Below are positions 16,953 to 26,973 of a stretch of DNA of 64,000 nucleotides, one piece after another (position 1 is the first letter of the stretch; each line of letters begins with the position of its first letter). Position numbers and translations under genes: made by a program. Source of the stretch: Paludibacteraceae bacterium. GTDB taxonomy: Bacteria > Bacteroidota > Bacteroidia > Bacteroidales > Paludibacteraceae. The stretch is taken from contig JAGALP010000004.1 in assembly GCA_017625155.1 (NCBI GenBank), positions 224,414 through 288,413 of the forward strand, written 5' to 3'. The notes under the pieces are model-generated. The model saw only the letters and a list, made by a program, of their open reading frames with translations. It had not been told where the DNA came from and ran no database searches.

Positions 16953-17011
16953 ATCGTTCGAACCATGGCGAGATAAGAAATAATCGTTCGAGCCGTGAGG
17001 CGAGATAAGAA
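16953..17011. repeat. Two tandem ATCGTTCGA...GCGAGATAAGAA units in a leader
   Basis: Two copies of a roughly 28-nt unit (ATCGTTCGAACC... and ATCGTTCGAGCC..., each ending GCGAGATAAGAA) lie in the leader of the secreted protein gene. A third copy is at 49470-49495. No gene is seen in the gap 16557-17081. Confidence 0.7.
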
Positions 17012-17081
17012 CCAAATACGTGAAACAAATTAACAACAATTTATAATTAACAACATTTATTAACTAAAAATTCAAATCATT

Positions 17082-20000
17082 ATGAAGAAATTATCTTTCT
17101 TTTTGATGGCAATGCTCATGAGTGTCATGAGTTTTGCACAGACCACAGAGTCTGTCGTTTTAGCAAGCGGAGTCCATGATGGTAGCAAAATTACCTGGAC
17201 GATTGCTAACGGCAATATCACAATTTCACAACTTAAGGCGGCGAGCTCTACCGCTGTTAACGCAAGTTACATTTCCGCTCCTCGTATGTACAAGGGGCAC
17301 ATATTCAAGTTTGAGACTGCTGAAGGTTATGCAATTACAAATATTGACATAACATACAATGGAAGTTATTACGGTACGGATTTATTTGCAGGTACAGTTA
17401 TTAGCAATGATAATACTGTAACTAAAAATACAACGGATATTACAGCAACTTACTCTACTGCTACTGGTGGTACACATAAAATAGCTACGACTAGCGCAGA
17501 AGGTGAAAGTATGATAGCATTGCAAATTCCAAATAGCGCTGCTAGTGGTTACAAACAATTGCGTCCTACAGCAATCAAGATTACCTACGTAAAAGCAGCA
17601 ACAACAACTCCTAACATTTCTTGTGGTGATGTAACTTTTGGAACCGTTAACTCAATCAATAATAATACTAAAGAAGTCGAAGTTGTTGGAGAAAATTTGT
17701 CTGAAGCGATTACTGCTACACTAGAAACAGGTGCAGCTTTTTCTGTAGAAGGAACCCTTAATGCAAATGGTGGTATACTTACTATAAAAGTAACTGCAAC
17801 AGAAGAAGGAAATTATACAGATAATTTAGTTTTGACATCAGGTACAACAACAAAGACCGTTGCTGTTTCTGCCAAAGTGGTAACATGCGAAGGAAAGGGA
17901 ACAAAAGAGGCACCATATACCGTAAGCGATTTAACAAAATTAGGCAACCCTGGAACAAAAGCTTGGGTAATGGGTTATATCATCGGAGAAATCAAGGATA
18001 ATGAATTATCAACATCAGGATTTGAAAGTAATAGCAATATCGCACTAGCTGATGCAATTGGTGAAACTAAAAAATATGCTCCAATTCAATTACCATCTGG
18101 TGCTATTCGCGATGCACTAAATCTTGTTAGCAACCCTGCAAATCTCAATAAACAAGTTGCACTTTATGGTACGTTAGAGGCTTACTTCTCTATGCCTGGT
18201 GTTAAGAGCGTTTCTGAATATGAGTGGGTTGTAGCTCCAGTAGTTAACCACACTATCACCGTTTCTGCTAACCCAGCTGAAGGTGGTGTTGTAACTGGTG
18301 GTGACGAGTATGAGGAAGGCGCTACTGCTACTCTTACCGCTACTGCTAACGAAGGTTACGAGTTCGTTAACTGGACAGAAAACGAGGTAGAGGTTTCTAC
18401 TGACGCTGAATATACTTTCGAAGTGCTCGCAGACCGCACTCTCGTTGCTAACTTCGAGAAAGCTGCTCCTGCTACCGAGACTGTTTACTTCATCGACGCT
18501 AAGAATTGGGGTAAAGTAAATGTTTACGCTTGGACTACAGATCCTAACGCATCATGGCCAGGTGCTGCTGCTACCAAAGAGGCAGAGCAAATCGCTGGTT
18601 ACGATGTGTATTCATTCACAGCTAATGCTGGTCAATATGCTAACGTAATTTTCAATGATGGTTCTTCTCAAACTGACGACCTCGTTTGGACTGCTGGCAA
18701 GTACTATGTAATCGACGGTTGGTACACCAAAGAAGAGGCTGAGGCTAAACTCGCTGCTCCAATTGCTGACATCTGGACTGTAGCTGGTGCTCCTGCATCA
18801 ATCTTTGGTACCGAGTGGGATCCATCAAACGCAGCTAACGATCTGGTTAAGCAAGAGGATGGTACCTACAAGTGGGAGAAGACCGATCTTACTCTTTCTG
18901 CAAGCAACATCCAATTCAAGGTGGTTAAGAACCACGCTTGGGGCGAGGAGTATCCAGGTAGTAACTATACTTTGTCTATTGCAGAGGCTGGTATCTATAC
19001 TATCACTATCACCTTCAATGCTGATACAAAAGAGGTTGCTGGTACTGCTACCAAGACTGGTTCTGCAGTAGTTATCCCAACTATCGCTATCGCAGGTGAT
19101 ATGAACGGTTGGAATACAACTGCTAATGAGTTCGTTGTTGCTGCTGACGAGTTGACCGCTTCTCTTACTCTTCCTCTCGAGGCTCAAGATTATGGCTTCA
19201 AGATCATCGTTGCAGGTGGCTGGACTTCTAATGCTGCTACTATCACTCGTGAGAACAATACTGCTGAATTTACAGAGAATGGTGACAACTCTACTCTTAC
19301 TGCTGATGTTGCTGGTGAATATACTTTCACTTGGACATATGCAACTAAGACTCTCACCGTTACTTATCCAGCTCTTCCAGTTAAGTACAATGTGACTGTA
19401 ACAGCTGAGAACGGTACTGTAGAGGGTGCTGGTGAGTATGAGGAAGGCACAGAGGTTACTCTTACCGCTACTCCTGCTGATGGCTATGAGTTCGTTAACT
19501 GGACTTCTGGCGAAACAGAAGTTTCTACCGCTAACCCATTCACCTTTACTGTTACATCTGACACAACTCTCGTTGCTAACTTCAAAGCAGTTGAGCCAGA
19601 GGTTATCGCTTACGAGTTGAACGGTGGTGAGTTCCCAGAGGTAAAAGTTCCAACTAACGCTGAGTTGTGGGGTACTGATACTGCTGACGTAAATGGTCTG
19701 ATGCACTATTTTAATCACTATTATGATCTCAAACGTTCGGCGCAAGATATTTCAGCAGCTGTTTCTACTAACCCAGTTGCGACCTTCTTAACGGGTATGC
19801 CAGACGATGCTGGAATCTTTGTAGATGAAGAGTCTAAGTATAAGTGGTTGGGTGATTATATTGTTAAGGTAACAAACGACCAAATTGCAGAAGGAACATT
19901 GTCTGTACTCAAAGCAGTGGATACTAATATTAAGTGGCGTTATGGCGTTCAAGCATTCTTTATGTGCTTGCCTGCAACAGATAGCAACTATAAAGGTTGG

Positions 20001-20357
20001 GCAGACTTCACTGAGGCAGGTAAGCCAGAGGCTTGGGGCGCTGCATACCAAGCAGCTCACGCTGTAGTATTGCCAACTGAACCAGTAGCTGAGGACTATG
20101 TATTGCCAACTCCAGTAAAAGAGGGCTACAAGTTCGTTGGTTGGTATGACAATGCAGAGGGTACAGGTGAGGCTTACACCGTAATTCCTGCTGGTTGGTC
20201 TGGTACATTGTACGCAATCTGGGAGGTAGAAGGTCCTGCTACCGCTCTTGAGAACATTGCTGTTGAGGGTAAGGCTGTTAAGGCTATCATCAACGGTCAA
20301 TTGATCATCATCAAGAATGGCGTTCAATACAACGCTCAAGGTGCTGTAGTAAAATAA
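17082..20357 (+). CDS. Secreted multidomain protein with InlB-type repeats and carbohydrate-binding-like domains
   Basis: A 1091-residue exported protein. Parts in order: signal peptide (residues 1-20, ending MSFAQ); N-terminal beta-rich region; a divergent InlB/bacterial-repeat domain (TITVSANPAEGGVV... VANFEKA, about 388-467); a starch-binding-type module (VYFIDAKNWGKVNVYAW, about 470-555); two further beta-sandwich modules (about 560-770); a second InlB-type repeat (YNVTVTAENGTVEGAGEYEE...VANF); a region of unknown type; a Listeria-Bacteroides repeat (GYKFVGWYDNAEGTG); and a C-terminal tail ENIAVEGKAVKAIINGQL... resembling a sorting domain seen in Bacteroidales. No catalytic domain is visible, so binding or adhesion is the likely role. 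Monocistronic. Confidence 0.82.
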   Translation: MKKLSFFLMAMLMSVMSFAQTTESVVLASGVHDGSKITWTIANGNITISQLKAASSTAVNASYISAPRMYKGHIFKFETAEGYAITNIDITYNGSYYGTDLFAGTVISNDNTVTKNTTDITATYSTATGGTHKIATTSAEGESMIALQIPNSAASGYKQLRPTAIKITYVKAATTTPNISCGDVTFGTVNSINNNTKEVEVVGENLSEAITATLETGAAFSVEGTLNANGGILTIKVTATEEGNYTDNLVLTSGTTTKTVAVSAKVVTCEGKGTKEAPYTVSDLTKLGNPGTKAWVMGYIIGEIKDNELSTSGFESNSNIALADAIGETKKYAPIQLPSGAIRDALNLVSNPANLNKQVALYGTLEAYFSMPGVKSVSEYEWVVAPVVNHTITVSANPAEGGVVTGGDEYEEGATATLTATANEGYEFVNWTENEVEVSTDAEYTFEVLADRTLVANFEKAAPATETVYFIDAKNWGKVNVYAWTTDPNASWPGAAATKEAEQIAGYDVYSFTANAGQYANVIFNDGSSQTDDLVWTAGKYYVIDGWYTKEEAEAKLAAPIADIWTVAGAPASIFGTEWDPSNAANDLVKQEDGTYKWEKTDLTLSASNIQFKVVKNHAWGEEYPGSNYTLSIAEAGIYTITITFNADTKEVAGTATKTGSAVVIPTIAIAGDMNGWNTTANEFVVAADELTASLTLPLEAQDYGFKIIVAGGWTSNAATITRENNTAEFTENGDNSTLTADVAGEYTFTWTYATKTLTVTYPALPVKYNVTVTAENGTVEGAGEYEEGTEVTLTATPADGYEFVNWTSGETEVSTANPFTFTVTSDTTLVANFKAVEPEVIAYELNGGEFPEVKVPTNAELWGTDTADVNGLMHYFNHYYDLKRSAQDISAAVSTNPVATFLTGMPDDAGIFVDEESKYKWLGDYIVKVTNDQIAEGTLSVLKAVDTNIKWRYGVQAFFMCLPATDSNYKGWADFTEAGKPEAWGAAYQAAHAVVLPTEPVAEDYVLPTPVKEGYKFVGWYDNAEGTGEAYTVIPAGWSGTLYAIWEVEGPATALENIAVEGKAVKAIINGQLIIIKNGVQYNAQGAVVK

Positions 20358-20389
20358 GAAGTTAGACGTTAGACTAACGAGTATAAAAG

Positions 20390-20421
20390 ATGGGCTTCCT
20401 CGTAAGAGGGGGCCCATTTTT
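20390..20421 (+). terminator. Terminator after the secreted protein gene
   Basis: ATGGGCTTCCTC (20390-20401) pairs with GAGGGGGCCCAT (20406-20417), with two G-U pairs, around a GTAA loop and is followed by TTTTTGG. Confidence 0.8.
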
Positions 20422-20462
20422 GGTCTATAAACCCCCAAACTATAAACTCTAAGCATAAAATA

Positions 20463-20494
20463 TTTGCGTATTCAAGAATTTTTTACTACCTTTG
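20463..20494 (+). promoter_or_regulatory. Promoter of the class I aminotransferase gene
   Basis: -33 TTTG (20463-20466), 20 nt, -7 TACCTTTG (20487-20494); the start codon follows at 20532. Confidence 0.8.
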
Positions 20495-20531
20495 CATGCA
20501 AATTCATAACTCATAATTCATAATTCACTTT

Positions 20532-21737
20532 ATGCAGATTTCACAACGTATTGCAGCACTTGAAGAATCAGCGACTTTGCAAGTAGCTGCGCTGTGCCAA
20601 CAACTCCGTGCAGAAGGAGTAGATGTGATTGGTCTTTCACTCGGCGAACCTGATTTCCCAGCACCTGCTCACGTCAAGCAGGCGGCTATTGATGCCATCA
20701 ATAATGACATCTCGCATTATGGTCCTACACCCGGTTTCCCTGCTCTGCGTCAGGCAATAGCAGACACCCTCAACCATGATTTAGCTCATTACCCTGTACG
20801 TCCGTACAATGCAAACGAGATAGTGGTGTCAGTAGGAGCTAAGCAAGCTATCTGCAATGCTGTAGAAGCATTGATTGGTCCAGACGACGAGGTGATTATG
20901 CCTACGCCATGTTGGGTGAGTTACGTGGAGATGGTGAAGATTGCGCAAGGCAAGAGCGTGATGATCAAAACCACGATGGAGAATAATTTTTGCCTCACCG
21001 CCGAGCAGTTGGAAGCAGCTATCACCCCCAAGACCAAACTGCTCATGCTCTGCTCGCCTAACAACCCTACGGGTTCAGTCTATACGCTTGAGAATTTGAG
21101 AGCTTTAGTGGAAGTGCTGAAGCGCCACCCACAAGTGAATGTGTTGGCTGATGAGATTTACCAGCATATCCTCTATACGGGCAAACACGAAACTTTGGCG
21201 CAGTTTCCAGAGTTGGAAGACCGCCTCATCATCATCAATGGTGTCAGCAAAGCATACGCCATGACGGGCTATCGTATTGGTTGGTTGGCAAGCCACGACA
21301 AAGACTTGATTACCGCAGTCAAACGCTTGCAAGGACAGGTTATCAGCTGTGCTACTACCATCGCTCAAAAAGCAGCAGAAGCTGCATACACAGGCCCACA
21401 AGCCTGCGTCGAGGAAATGCGTCAAGCATTCCATCGCCGTCGTGACTTAATAGTGAAACTGGCAAAGGATATACCTGGAATGAAAGTGCTGGAGCCTCAA
21501 GGAGCGTTCTACCTCTTCCCTGACGTGACCGCATTCTTTGGCAAGCAACACAACGGCCAAGTGATTCATAATGCCGATGAACTGGTGACCTATCTGCTGC
21601 AAGAGGCGCATGTGGCATGTGTATCGGGTAGTGCGTTTGGTGAAGATAATTGCATTCGTTTTTCCTATGCTACCAGCGAAGACCTTATCATTGAGGCGAT
21701 GCGCCGCATGAAAGAGGCATTGGCAAAACTTGCCTAA
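20532..21737 (+). CDS. aspC: Pyridoxal-phosphate aminotransferase class I (aspartate aminotransferase type)
   Basis: A 401-residue fold type I aminotransferase, most like the Ib subgroup of aspartate aminotransferases that move the amino group between aspartate and 2-oxoglutarate. Seen motifs: SLGEPDFPAPAHVKQ at the N-terminus, HYGPTPGFPALRQAI, the CSPNNPTGSVY substrate/cofactor block, ADEIYQHILY, the PLP lysine in INGVSKAYAMTGYRIGW (Lys240), and the C-terminal arginine segment NCIRFSYA that binds the substrate carboxylate. It has its own promoter and stands alone. Exact amino-donor preference cannot be read out. Confidence 0.9.
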   Translation: MQISQRIAALEESATLQVAALCQQLRAEGVDVIGLSLGEPDFPAPAHVKQAAIDAINNDISHYGPTPGFPALRQAIADTLNHDLAHYPVRPYNANEIVVSVGAKQAICNAVEALIGPDDEVIMPTPCWVSYVEMVKIAQGKSVMIKTTMENNFCLTAEQLEAAITPKTKLLMLCSPNNPTGSVYTLENLRALVEVLKRHPQVNVLADEIYQHILYTGKHETLAQFPELEDRLIIINGVSKAYAMTGYRIGWLASHDKDLITAVKRLQGQVISCATTIAQKAAEAAYTGPQACVEEMRQAFHRRRDLIVKLAKDIPGMKVLEPQGAFYLFPDVTAFFGKQHNGQVIHNADELVTYLLQEAHVACVSGSAFGEDNCIRFSYATSEDLIIEAMRRMKEALAKLA

Positions 21738-21742
21738 GTGGA

Positions 21743-22627
21743 TTATCTATTCACCGCTTTTACGCGATAGCCTGCTGTTCGGAGTTGAGCCAGCAGACCA
21801 TCTTCGCCACCAAGATAAATGGCATTGAGCGTGATAAACGCCTTACCTTCACGGAGGTAGGGCGTTAATCGTTTCACCCATTGCTTGTTGCGTTGGGCAT
21901 ATACTTTATAGTCTGAGAATGATAATGACGTCTGATTGTCGGGACCTTTCACGAAGTACGCCATATCTGCTAAGCGACCATATTTATACATCTCTACCAA
22001 TGAGCGCTCAAAACGTACTTCCTTTTCGGGATATTCTACCACTTTCAGCAGCTCTTCGCACTGCCAATGAAAAGGCTCACGGTCAAAAAGCATATACATC
22101 GTTTCGCCTATGTCGTCTAATCCATAAACGGGTACATCATTTTGCGCGGCAACTTTCTCAAAGAATGTCTCCATCGAACGATCTTCATCGTATTTAAGCC
22201 ATCGTTTCATCAGTTCACTCCTAAACATCTCAGTGAGGTAGGATGGTTTCATTCTGCCTAACTTATCCAATCCCATGCCCAAATTGATGCGAAGAGCGTC
22301 GTCTATCTCCTGATACTGCTCATCGCTATAGAAATTGCTCAGCCGCACAGAATCGGGTAGGAGAGCTGCTTGTCGTAATGCGGCAAGGGCTTCATAGTCT
22401 TGCATGGCAAACTCAGTAAGCACTTTATCGCATTCGGCATAACATTTGAATACATTGGGGATGGTGTCAATAAAGGTCATATCCACCATACGATTGGTTG
22501 CTAAGATATACGATGGTGCCACTGCCGAATTACCCGATATACGATACAGCACCTGACCATTCATAGCATCAGGAACAATGAGGCAAGCACCCAAACCAAT
22601 TAGTATTATCTGCCAAAGCTTTCTCAT
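21743..22627 (-). CDS. TraB/GumN-family protein
   Basis: A 294-residue exported protein with an N-terminal hydrophobic signal (IILIGLGACLIVPDAMNGQ). The TraB/GumN pattern is seen at VLYRISGNSAVAPSYILATN, in the conserved acidic middle part, and in the C-terminal FITLNAIYLGGEDGLLAQLR-x-AGYRV block. The family is related to Tiki-type metal-dependent proteases, and its role in bacteria is not settled. The usual GxH near the N-terminus appears altered here (ATNRMV), and the C-terminal histidine position reads NAIYLGG, so catalysis may be lost. It is 15 nt downstream of the TPR gene in a minus-strand run. Confidence 0.78.
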   Translation of the reverse strand: MRKLWQIILIGLGACLIVPDAMNGQVLYRISGNSAVAPSYILATNRMVDMTFIDTIPNVFKCYAECDKVLTEFAMQDYEALAALRQAALLPDSVRLSNFYSDEQYQEIDDALRINLGMGLDKLGRMKPSYLTEMFRSELMKRWLKYDEDRSMETFFEKVAAQNDVPVYGLDDIGETMYMLFDREPFHWQCEELLKVVEYPEKEVRFERSLVEMYKYGRLADMAYFVKGPDNQTSLSFSDYKVYAQRNKQWVKRLTPYLREGKAFITLNAIYLGGEDGLLAQLRTAGYRVKAVNR

Positions 22628-22642
22628 CTCTTACCATTAACC

Positions 22643-24658
22643 CTACTGAAACCTCGAAATCAAATTATACGCCTGATAAATTCCCAATTCACCTGCTTTG
22701 CTAAGGTCGGCTATACCTTGTTCGTTCTCACCAATATAGATATAGGTCAAACCACGATTGAAGTATGCTTCTGCAAAGTCGCTATCTACTGCTATAGCTT
22801 CGCTATAGTATGAAATGGCTGCTTTAAAGTCTTGCTGTATGCACAGCATATTGGCTTTGTTGTAGTATGCAAAGGAGAAGTCAGGTAGGTGATTGATGAC
22901 ATAATCATAGTCACGCATCATCAACTCAAAGTCGGCAGATTCTGTTGACTCACCCATCGCACGTTTGTATTCTAATAATTTATACCTCCAATTAGCACGA
23001 CAGAAATAAGCGAAATACAAACTGCCGTCCATCAATATCGCACGCGTCACATCATCCAATGCCGAGGAGTAGTCTTGTACCAAAGCAAACTCAAATGCTC
23101 GCGCAATATATGCTGCACAGAGTTGGACATTATTCTGCGAATGAGGCGACGCTATCTGCTCAAGCATGTCAATCTGGTGCGACAGGTTGTTGATTTGTGC
23201 AAAATGCTGATTCACCATATCAGCCGTCAGTGTCATCTCTTTGGTTGTGAAGCGGAGTGGCGCTGGCAGTTGCATGCTACGATTGTAGTTATCCACTGTC
23301 ACGTGCGAGTAATTAGTTTGTCGCAGGGCATTAGCATTGCTGTTCGTAGCATAATACGAAAGGAAGATATTAGGCTCGTTCACTACGTCGGTATAGTGCT
23401 TTTGTACCGTTCCGCGTGTGTCGCTCTCATACTTATTCTCTTCATCAGTGGCTTCTTGATTTTGTGCTGCAAGGGCAGAGAACTCTTTGCGTCGGTCACG
23501 TTGTTGTGGCTGAGCATCTGCTATCTGCATATTAGTTTGCAGCGATTGAATACTATCTTTCTTTTGCTCAAGATTATATGCTTGTTGGCGCAACTGGTAT
23601 GCCTCTCTGCTATTGCCCAACGAGGTTTCTGCCTGTGCTGCGAGGTAGTATGCTGGCAGGAAGTAGGGATAGCGCTCAATAATGGTATTGAAATCCTGCA
23701 ACGCTGCTTGCCATTGGCGCAGTTGCAGTTGTACCATACCGCGTTGATAGTAAATCTCTATTCGGTCGGGGGCGAAGTTGATGGCTTGAGTAAAATCCTC
23801 CAACGCACGATTATAATCACCCAGTTCCTGTCGTAGTACACCACGGTTGTAGTAGCATTGAGCATCACGTGGCGAGAGTGTCACTGCCTTATCGTAGTCA
23901 TTGAGTGCACTGCGGTAATTATGTTTGCGATAGTAGATAATACCACGGTTGATGTAGTCGCCTGCCCATTTGCTACCGTGGTCAATGGACTTGCTCAGGG
24001 AACTAAGTGCATCGTCTTGATTGTCCTGCATCAGTTGTACGAGTCCAAGCGCTGACCAGTTGGCAGGATTCTGCGAATCATATTCCGTAGCTTTGCTAAA
24101 GGCATCCAGCGCACAAATAGTGTCATTGCTACGCAAGCATATACTACCTTTCTCAAAGTGCAACGCAGCAGACTGTGGCTCACGATGGAGTAGGTGGTTA
24201 ATATCTTGCAGGGCGAGGGCGTATTGCTCCATTTCTGCGAGCACATCGGCGCGCATGGCGATATAGGTTCTATTCTCGGGAGCAAATATCAGTGCTTCAC
24301 TAAAGTCTTGTGACGCCTTTTCCAGTTGATTGGTCTGACGATAGATAAATCCGCGTGTATAATATGCGCCAGGTTGAAATGGATTACGCTCTATAGCAGC
24401 GTTGCAATCTAATTCTGCACCCGTATAATCACCCAATTGTATCTTGGCTATTGCGCGAAGTAGATAGGGCTCGCTCAAGTAAGGCTTGAGCTTGATTACT
24501 TGATTAAAGTATTGAATACTAAGTACATAGTCGTCGAAGTACAAAGCATTACGCCCGATAGCAGTAATACGATCGGTGTTGAGTTGCGCAAAACCAGAAC
24601 CCATTGATATGAGCCAAGTTCCAAGACAAATCAGTATATATCGGAGATATAATTTCAT
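22643..24658 (-). CDS. Tetratricopeptide-repeat protein, exported
   Basis: A 671-residue protein with a signal peptide (LRYILICLGTWLISMGSGFAQ) and at least twelve TPR units, for example NPFQPGAYYTRGFIYRQTNQ, SPRDAQCYYNRGVLRQELGD and DSDFAEAYFNRGLTYIYIGE. The repeats form an N-terminal block (about 30-365), a charged linker (about 365-440: QQRDRRKEF...EATDEENKY) and a C-terminal block (about 510-665). It is expected to be a periplasmic or outer-membrane scaffold for protein contacts. It follows the PBP1A gene by 26 nt on the same strand, which suggests, but does not prove, a link with cell-wall assembly. Confidence 0.85.
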   Translation of the reverse strand: MKLYLRYILICLGTWLISMGSGFAQLNTDRITAIGRNALYFDDYVLSIQYFNQVIKLKPYLSEPYLLRAIAKIQLGDYTGAELDCNAAIERNPFQPGAYYTRGFIYRQTNQLEKASQDFSEALIFAPENRTYIAMRADVLAEMEQYALALQDINHLLHREPQSAALHFEKGSICLRSNDTICALDAFSKATEYDSQNPANWSALGLVQLMQDNQDDALSSLSKSIDHGSKWAGDYINRGIIYYRKHNYRSALNDYDKAVTLSPRDAQCYYNRGVLRQELGDYNRALEDFTQAINFAPDRIEIYYQRGMVQLQLRQWQAALQDFNTIIERYPYFLPAYYLAAQAETSLGNSREAYQLRQQAYNLEQKKDSIQSLQTNMQIADAQPQQRDRRKEFSALAAQNQEATDEENKYESDTRGTVQKHYTDVVNEPNIFLSYYATNSNANALRQTNYSHVTVDNYNRSMQLPAPLRFTTKEMTLTADMVNQHFAQINNLSHQIDMLEQIASPHSQNNVQLCAAYIARAFEFALVQDYSSALDDVTRAILMDGSLYFAYFCRANWRYKLLEYKRAMGESTESADFELMMRDYDYVINHLPDFSFAYYNKANMLCIQQDFKAAISYYSEAIAVDSDFAEAYFNRGLTYIYIGENEQGIADLSKAGELGIYQAYNLISRFQ

Positions 24659-24684
24659 TTCTAACCTCTAACAGCGCAGCGCTC

Positions 24685-26973
24685 TCACTTACATCCCGCT
24701 TCCGCATCAAACCAATCAGGGATATCAAACTGTTCTTCTACGCTATAACCCAATTGCTCATCGGCATACACTTTCTGCATATATATTGCCCAGATAGGCA
24801 ATGCCATGTTAGCGCCTTGACCAGCCGACATATTATCGAAGTGGATACTACGATCTTCTCCACCTACCCATACGCCACTAACCAATGAAGGTGTAAAACC
24901 AACAAACCAACCATCGGAGTGATTCTGCGAAGTACCCGTCTTTCCACCCATAGGTGCTTTCAATCCATAGCGGAAACGCGCACGCACACCCGTACCGTGA
25001 TCCATCACATTTTGCAACATATAGACCATCTTATACGATGTTGTTTCGCTAATAATCTCATAAGTCTTAGGCATAAAAGTAGCCAATACATTGCCGTTAT
25101 TATCTTCAATACGAGTCACATAGAGCGGTTCGACACGGATACCCTTATTTGGGAAAGTGGTATAGGCATCCACCATCTCTTTGACGCTCACTTCGCATGG
25201 ACCGAGGCACAGACTGACCACAGGATCCAATTGCCCTTCAATACCAAACGAGCGCATCATGCGCACCAGTTGTTCTGGCGTAAATAACGACATCAGATAG
25301 GCGGTGATCCAGTTGCTTGATTTCTCCAATCCCCAGTTGAGGGTGACCATCTCACCTTGATTAGCATGGTGGTCATCGCGTGGTGTCCACGCTACGCCAT
25401 TACCATCAATAAGGGTCACAGAGTCGTTAACTGTGCTATCGCATGGCCACATACCTTCGTCCATAGCTAATGTGAAGAGATATGGTTTGATAGTAGAGCC
25501 CACCTGACGGCGACCCGTAGTGACCATGTCATATTGGAAGTGCGTGAAGTTAGGCCCACCCACATATGCTTTGACTGCCCCCGAGTGTGTATCCATCGAC
25601 ATAAATCCGCAACGCAGAAAATGCTTATTCCATCGGATAGAGTCCATTGGGGTCATAGTGGTGTCAATCAGTCCGTCATAGGAGAATACGCGCATAGCTA
25701 CAGGGGTGTTGAATACCTTTTTGATGTCCGTCTCATTCATACCCTGTTTCTTGAGTGCGCGGTAGCGATCCGTCTGACGCATAGAGCGATTCATAATACC
25801 ATCAATATCTTCTGGCGTGAGGTCTTTAGAGAAAGGTGCATACGATTTCTTGCGTTTCTCGCGGAAGAAACCTTTTTGCAACTCTTGCATATGTTCGCTC
25901 ACTGCCTCTTCGGCATACTGTTGCATGCGCGAGTCAATGGTAGTGTATATGCGCAGACCATCGTTGTAGAGGTCGTATGGCGTACCATCAGGCTTGTGGT
26001 TCTTATTGCAGAAACCATAGAGTGGGTTCTCTTCCCATTGGCGTTTGTCAATCTCGTATTGCAATTGATTCCACTCCGAGTAATTACTCTTCTTAGGTTC
26101 TTTAGCAGTTAGCACTTGTCGCAAATACTCACGGAAATACGGCGCAAGACCTTGCTTATGGTCCACCGATTGGTATTTGATATCAATCGGCAATGCTTTC
26201 AGTGAATCGCAGACATGCTCCGTGATGTAGTCATATTTCTGCATCTGATTCAGCACCGTATTACGACGATTAAGAGCATTCTCAGGACGACGACGTGGGT
26301 TATACAATGCAGGGTTCTTACACATACCCACCAACATAGCCGCTTCTTCTATTTTCAACTCAGCTGGGGTGGTACTGAAATACACCTGTGCTGCCGACTT
26401 GATACCTACGGCATTATAGAGGAAGTCAAACTGGTTGAGGTACATAGTCAGTATCTCCTCTTTGGAGTACAGACGCTCTAATTTAGTAGCAATCACCCAT
26501 TCGATAGGTTTTTGCAGCGCACGTTCAAAGATGTTGTTGGCGCGTGGCGACCATAGCTGTTTGGCCAATTGTTGGGTAATCGTACTACCACCTCCTGCTT
26601 TACCCAGCATAATCACAGCTCGCATCAACGATTTTATATCCACACCCGTATGATCGTAATAGCGCACATCCTCTGTGGCAATTAAGGCATTAATCATGTG
26701 AGGTGAGATATCGGTATATTCCACACTCACGCGATTTTCGTTGCGGTAGTAGCGACCCAGCAACTGCATATCGGCGGATATGACCTCTGTGGCAAACTTG
26801 TTCTTAGGGTTTTGCAGTTCATCCAGTGGTGGCAGATAGCCCAGCCATCCCTTAGTAATCATCCAGAATATCAATATGATAGCTACTATACCTGCACCTA
26901 TGATACCCCAAAACCATGCTGCAAATTGCTTCTTAAATTGATTGTTTCCGTTTTGCTTGTTTTCCGTTTTCAT
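24685..26973 (-). CDS. Class A penicillin-binding protein 1A (bifunctional transglycosylase/transpeptidase)
   Basis: A 762-residue peptidoglycan synthase anchored by one N-terminal membrane segment (GIIGAGIVAIILIFWMI). The GT51 transglycosylase domain has the catalytic Glu101 in ATEDVRYYDHTG and GGGSTITQQLAKQLW; the transpeptidase domain has the serine nucleophile in RRQVGSTIKPYLF (SxxK), EKSSNWI (SxN) and MGGKTGTSQNHSDGWFVGFTP (KTG). It polymerises glycan strands and cross-links peptides at the outer face of the inner membrane. Start and the end of hemW overlap by 4 nt (ATGA), so the two are translationally coupled. Length is typical for the family in Bacteroidota. Confidence 0.95.
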   Translation of the reverse strand: MKTENKQNGNNQFKKQFAAWFWGIIGAGIVAIILIFWMITKGWLGYLPPLDELQNPKNKFATEVISADMQLLGRYYRNENRVSVEYTDISPHMINALIATEDVRYYDHTGVDIKSLMRAVIMLGKAGGGSTITQQLAKQLWSPRANNIFERALQKPIEWVIATKLERLYSKEEILTMYLNQFDFLYNAVGIKSAAQVYFSTTPAELKIEEAAMLVGMCKNPALYNPRRRPENALNRRNTVLNQMQKYDYITEHVCDSLKALPIDIKYQSVDHKQGLAPYFREYLRQVLTAKEPKKSNYSEWNQLQYEIDKRQWEENPLYGFCNKNHKPDGTPYDLYNDGLRIYTTIDSRMQQYAEEAVSEHMQELQKGFFREKRKKSYAPFSKDLTPEDIDGIMNRSMRQTDRYRALKKQGMNETDIKKVFNTPVAMRVFSYDGLIDTTMTPMDSIRWNKHFLRCGFMSMDTHSGAVKAYVGGPNFTHFQYDMVTTGRRQVGSTIKPYLFTLAMDEGMWPCDSTVNDSVTLIDGNGVAWTPRDDHHANQGEMVTLNWGLEKSSNWITAYLMSLFTPEQLVRMMRSFGIEGQLDPVVSLCLGPCEVSVKEMVDAYTTFPNKGIRVEPLYVTRIEDNNGNVLATFMPKTYEIISETTSYKMVYMLQNVMDHGTGVRARFRYGLKAPMGGKTGTSQNHSDGWFVGFTPSLVSGVWVGGEDRSIHFDNMSAGQGANMALPIWAIYMQKVYADEQLGYSVEEQFDIPDWFDAEAGCK

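Noticed and set aside
18825-19745. Long minus-strand open frame of 306 codons opposite the secreted protein gene
   Set aside because: It is the shadow of a repetitive, GCT/ACT-rich coding region; the plus-strand frame has a signal peptide and clear domains.
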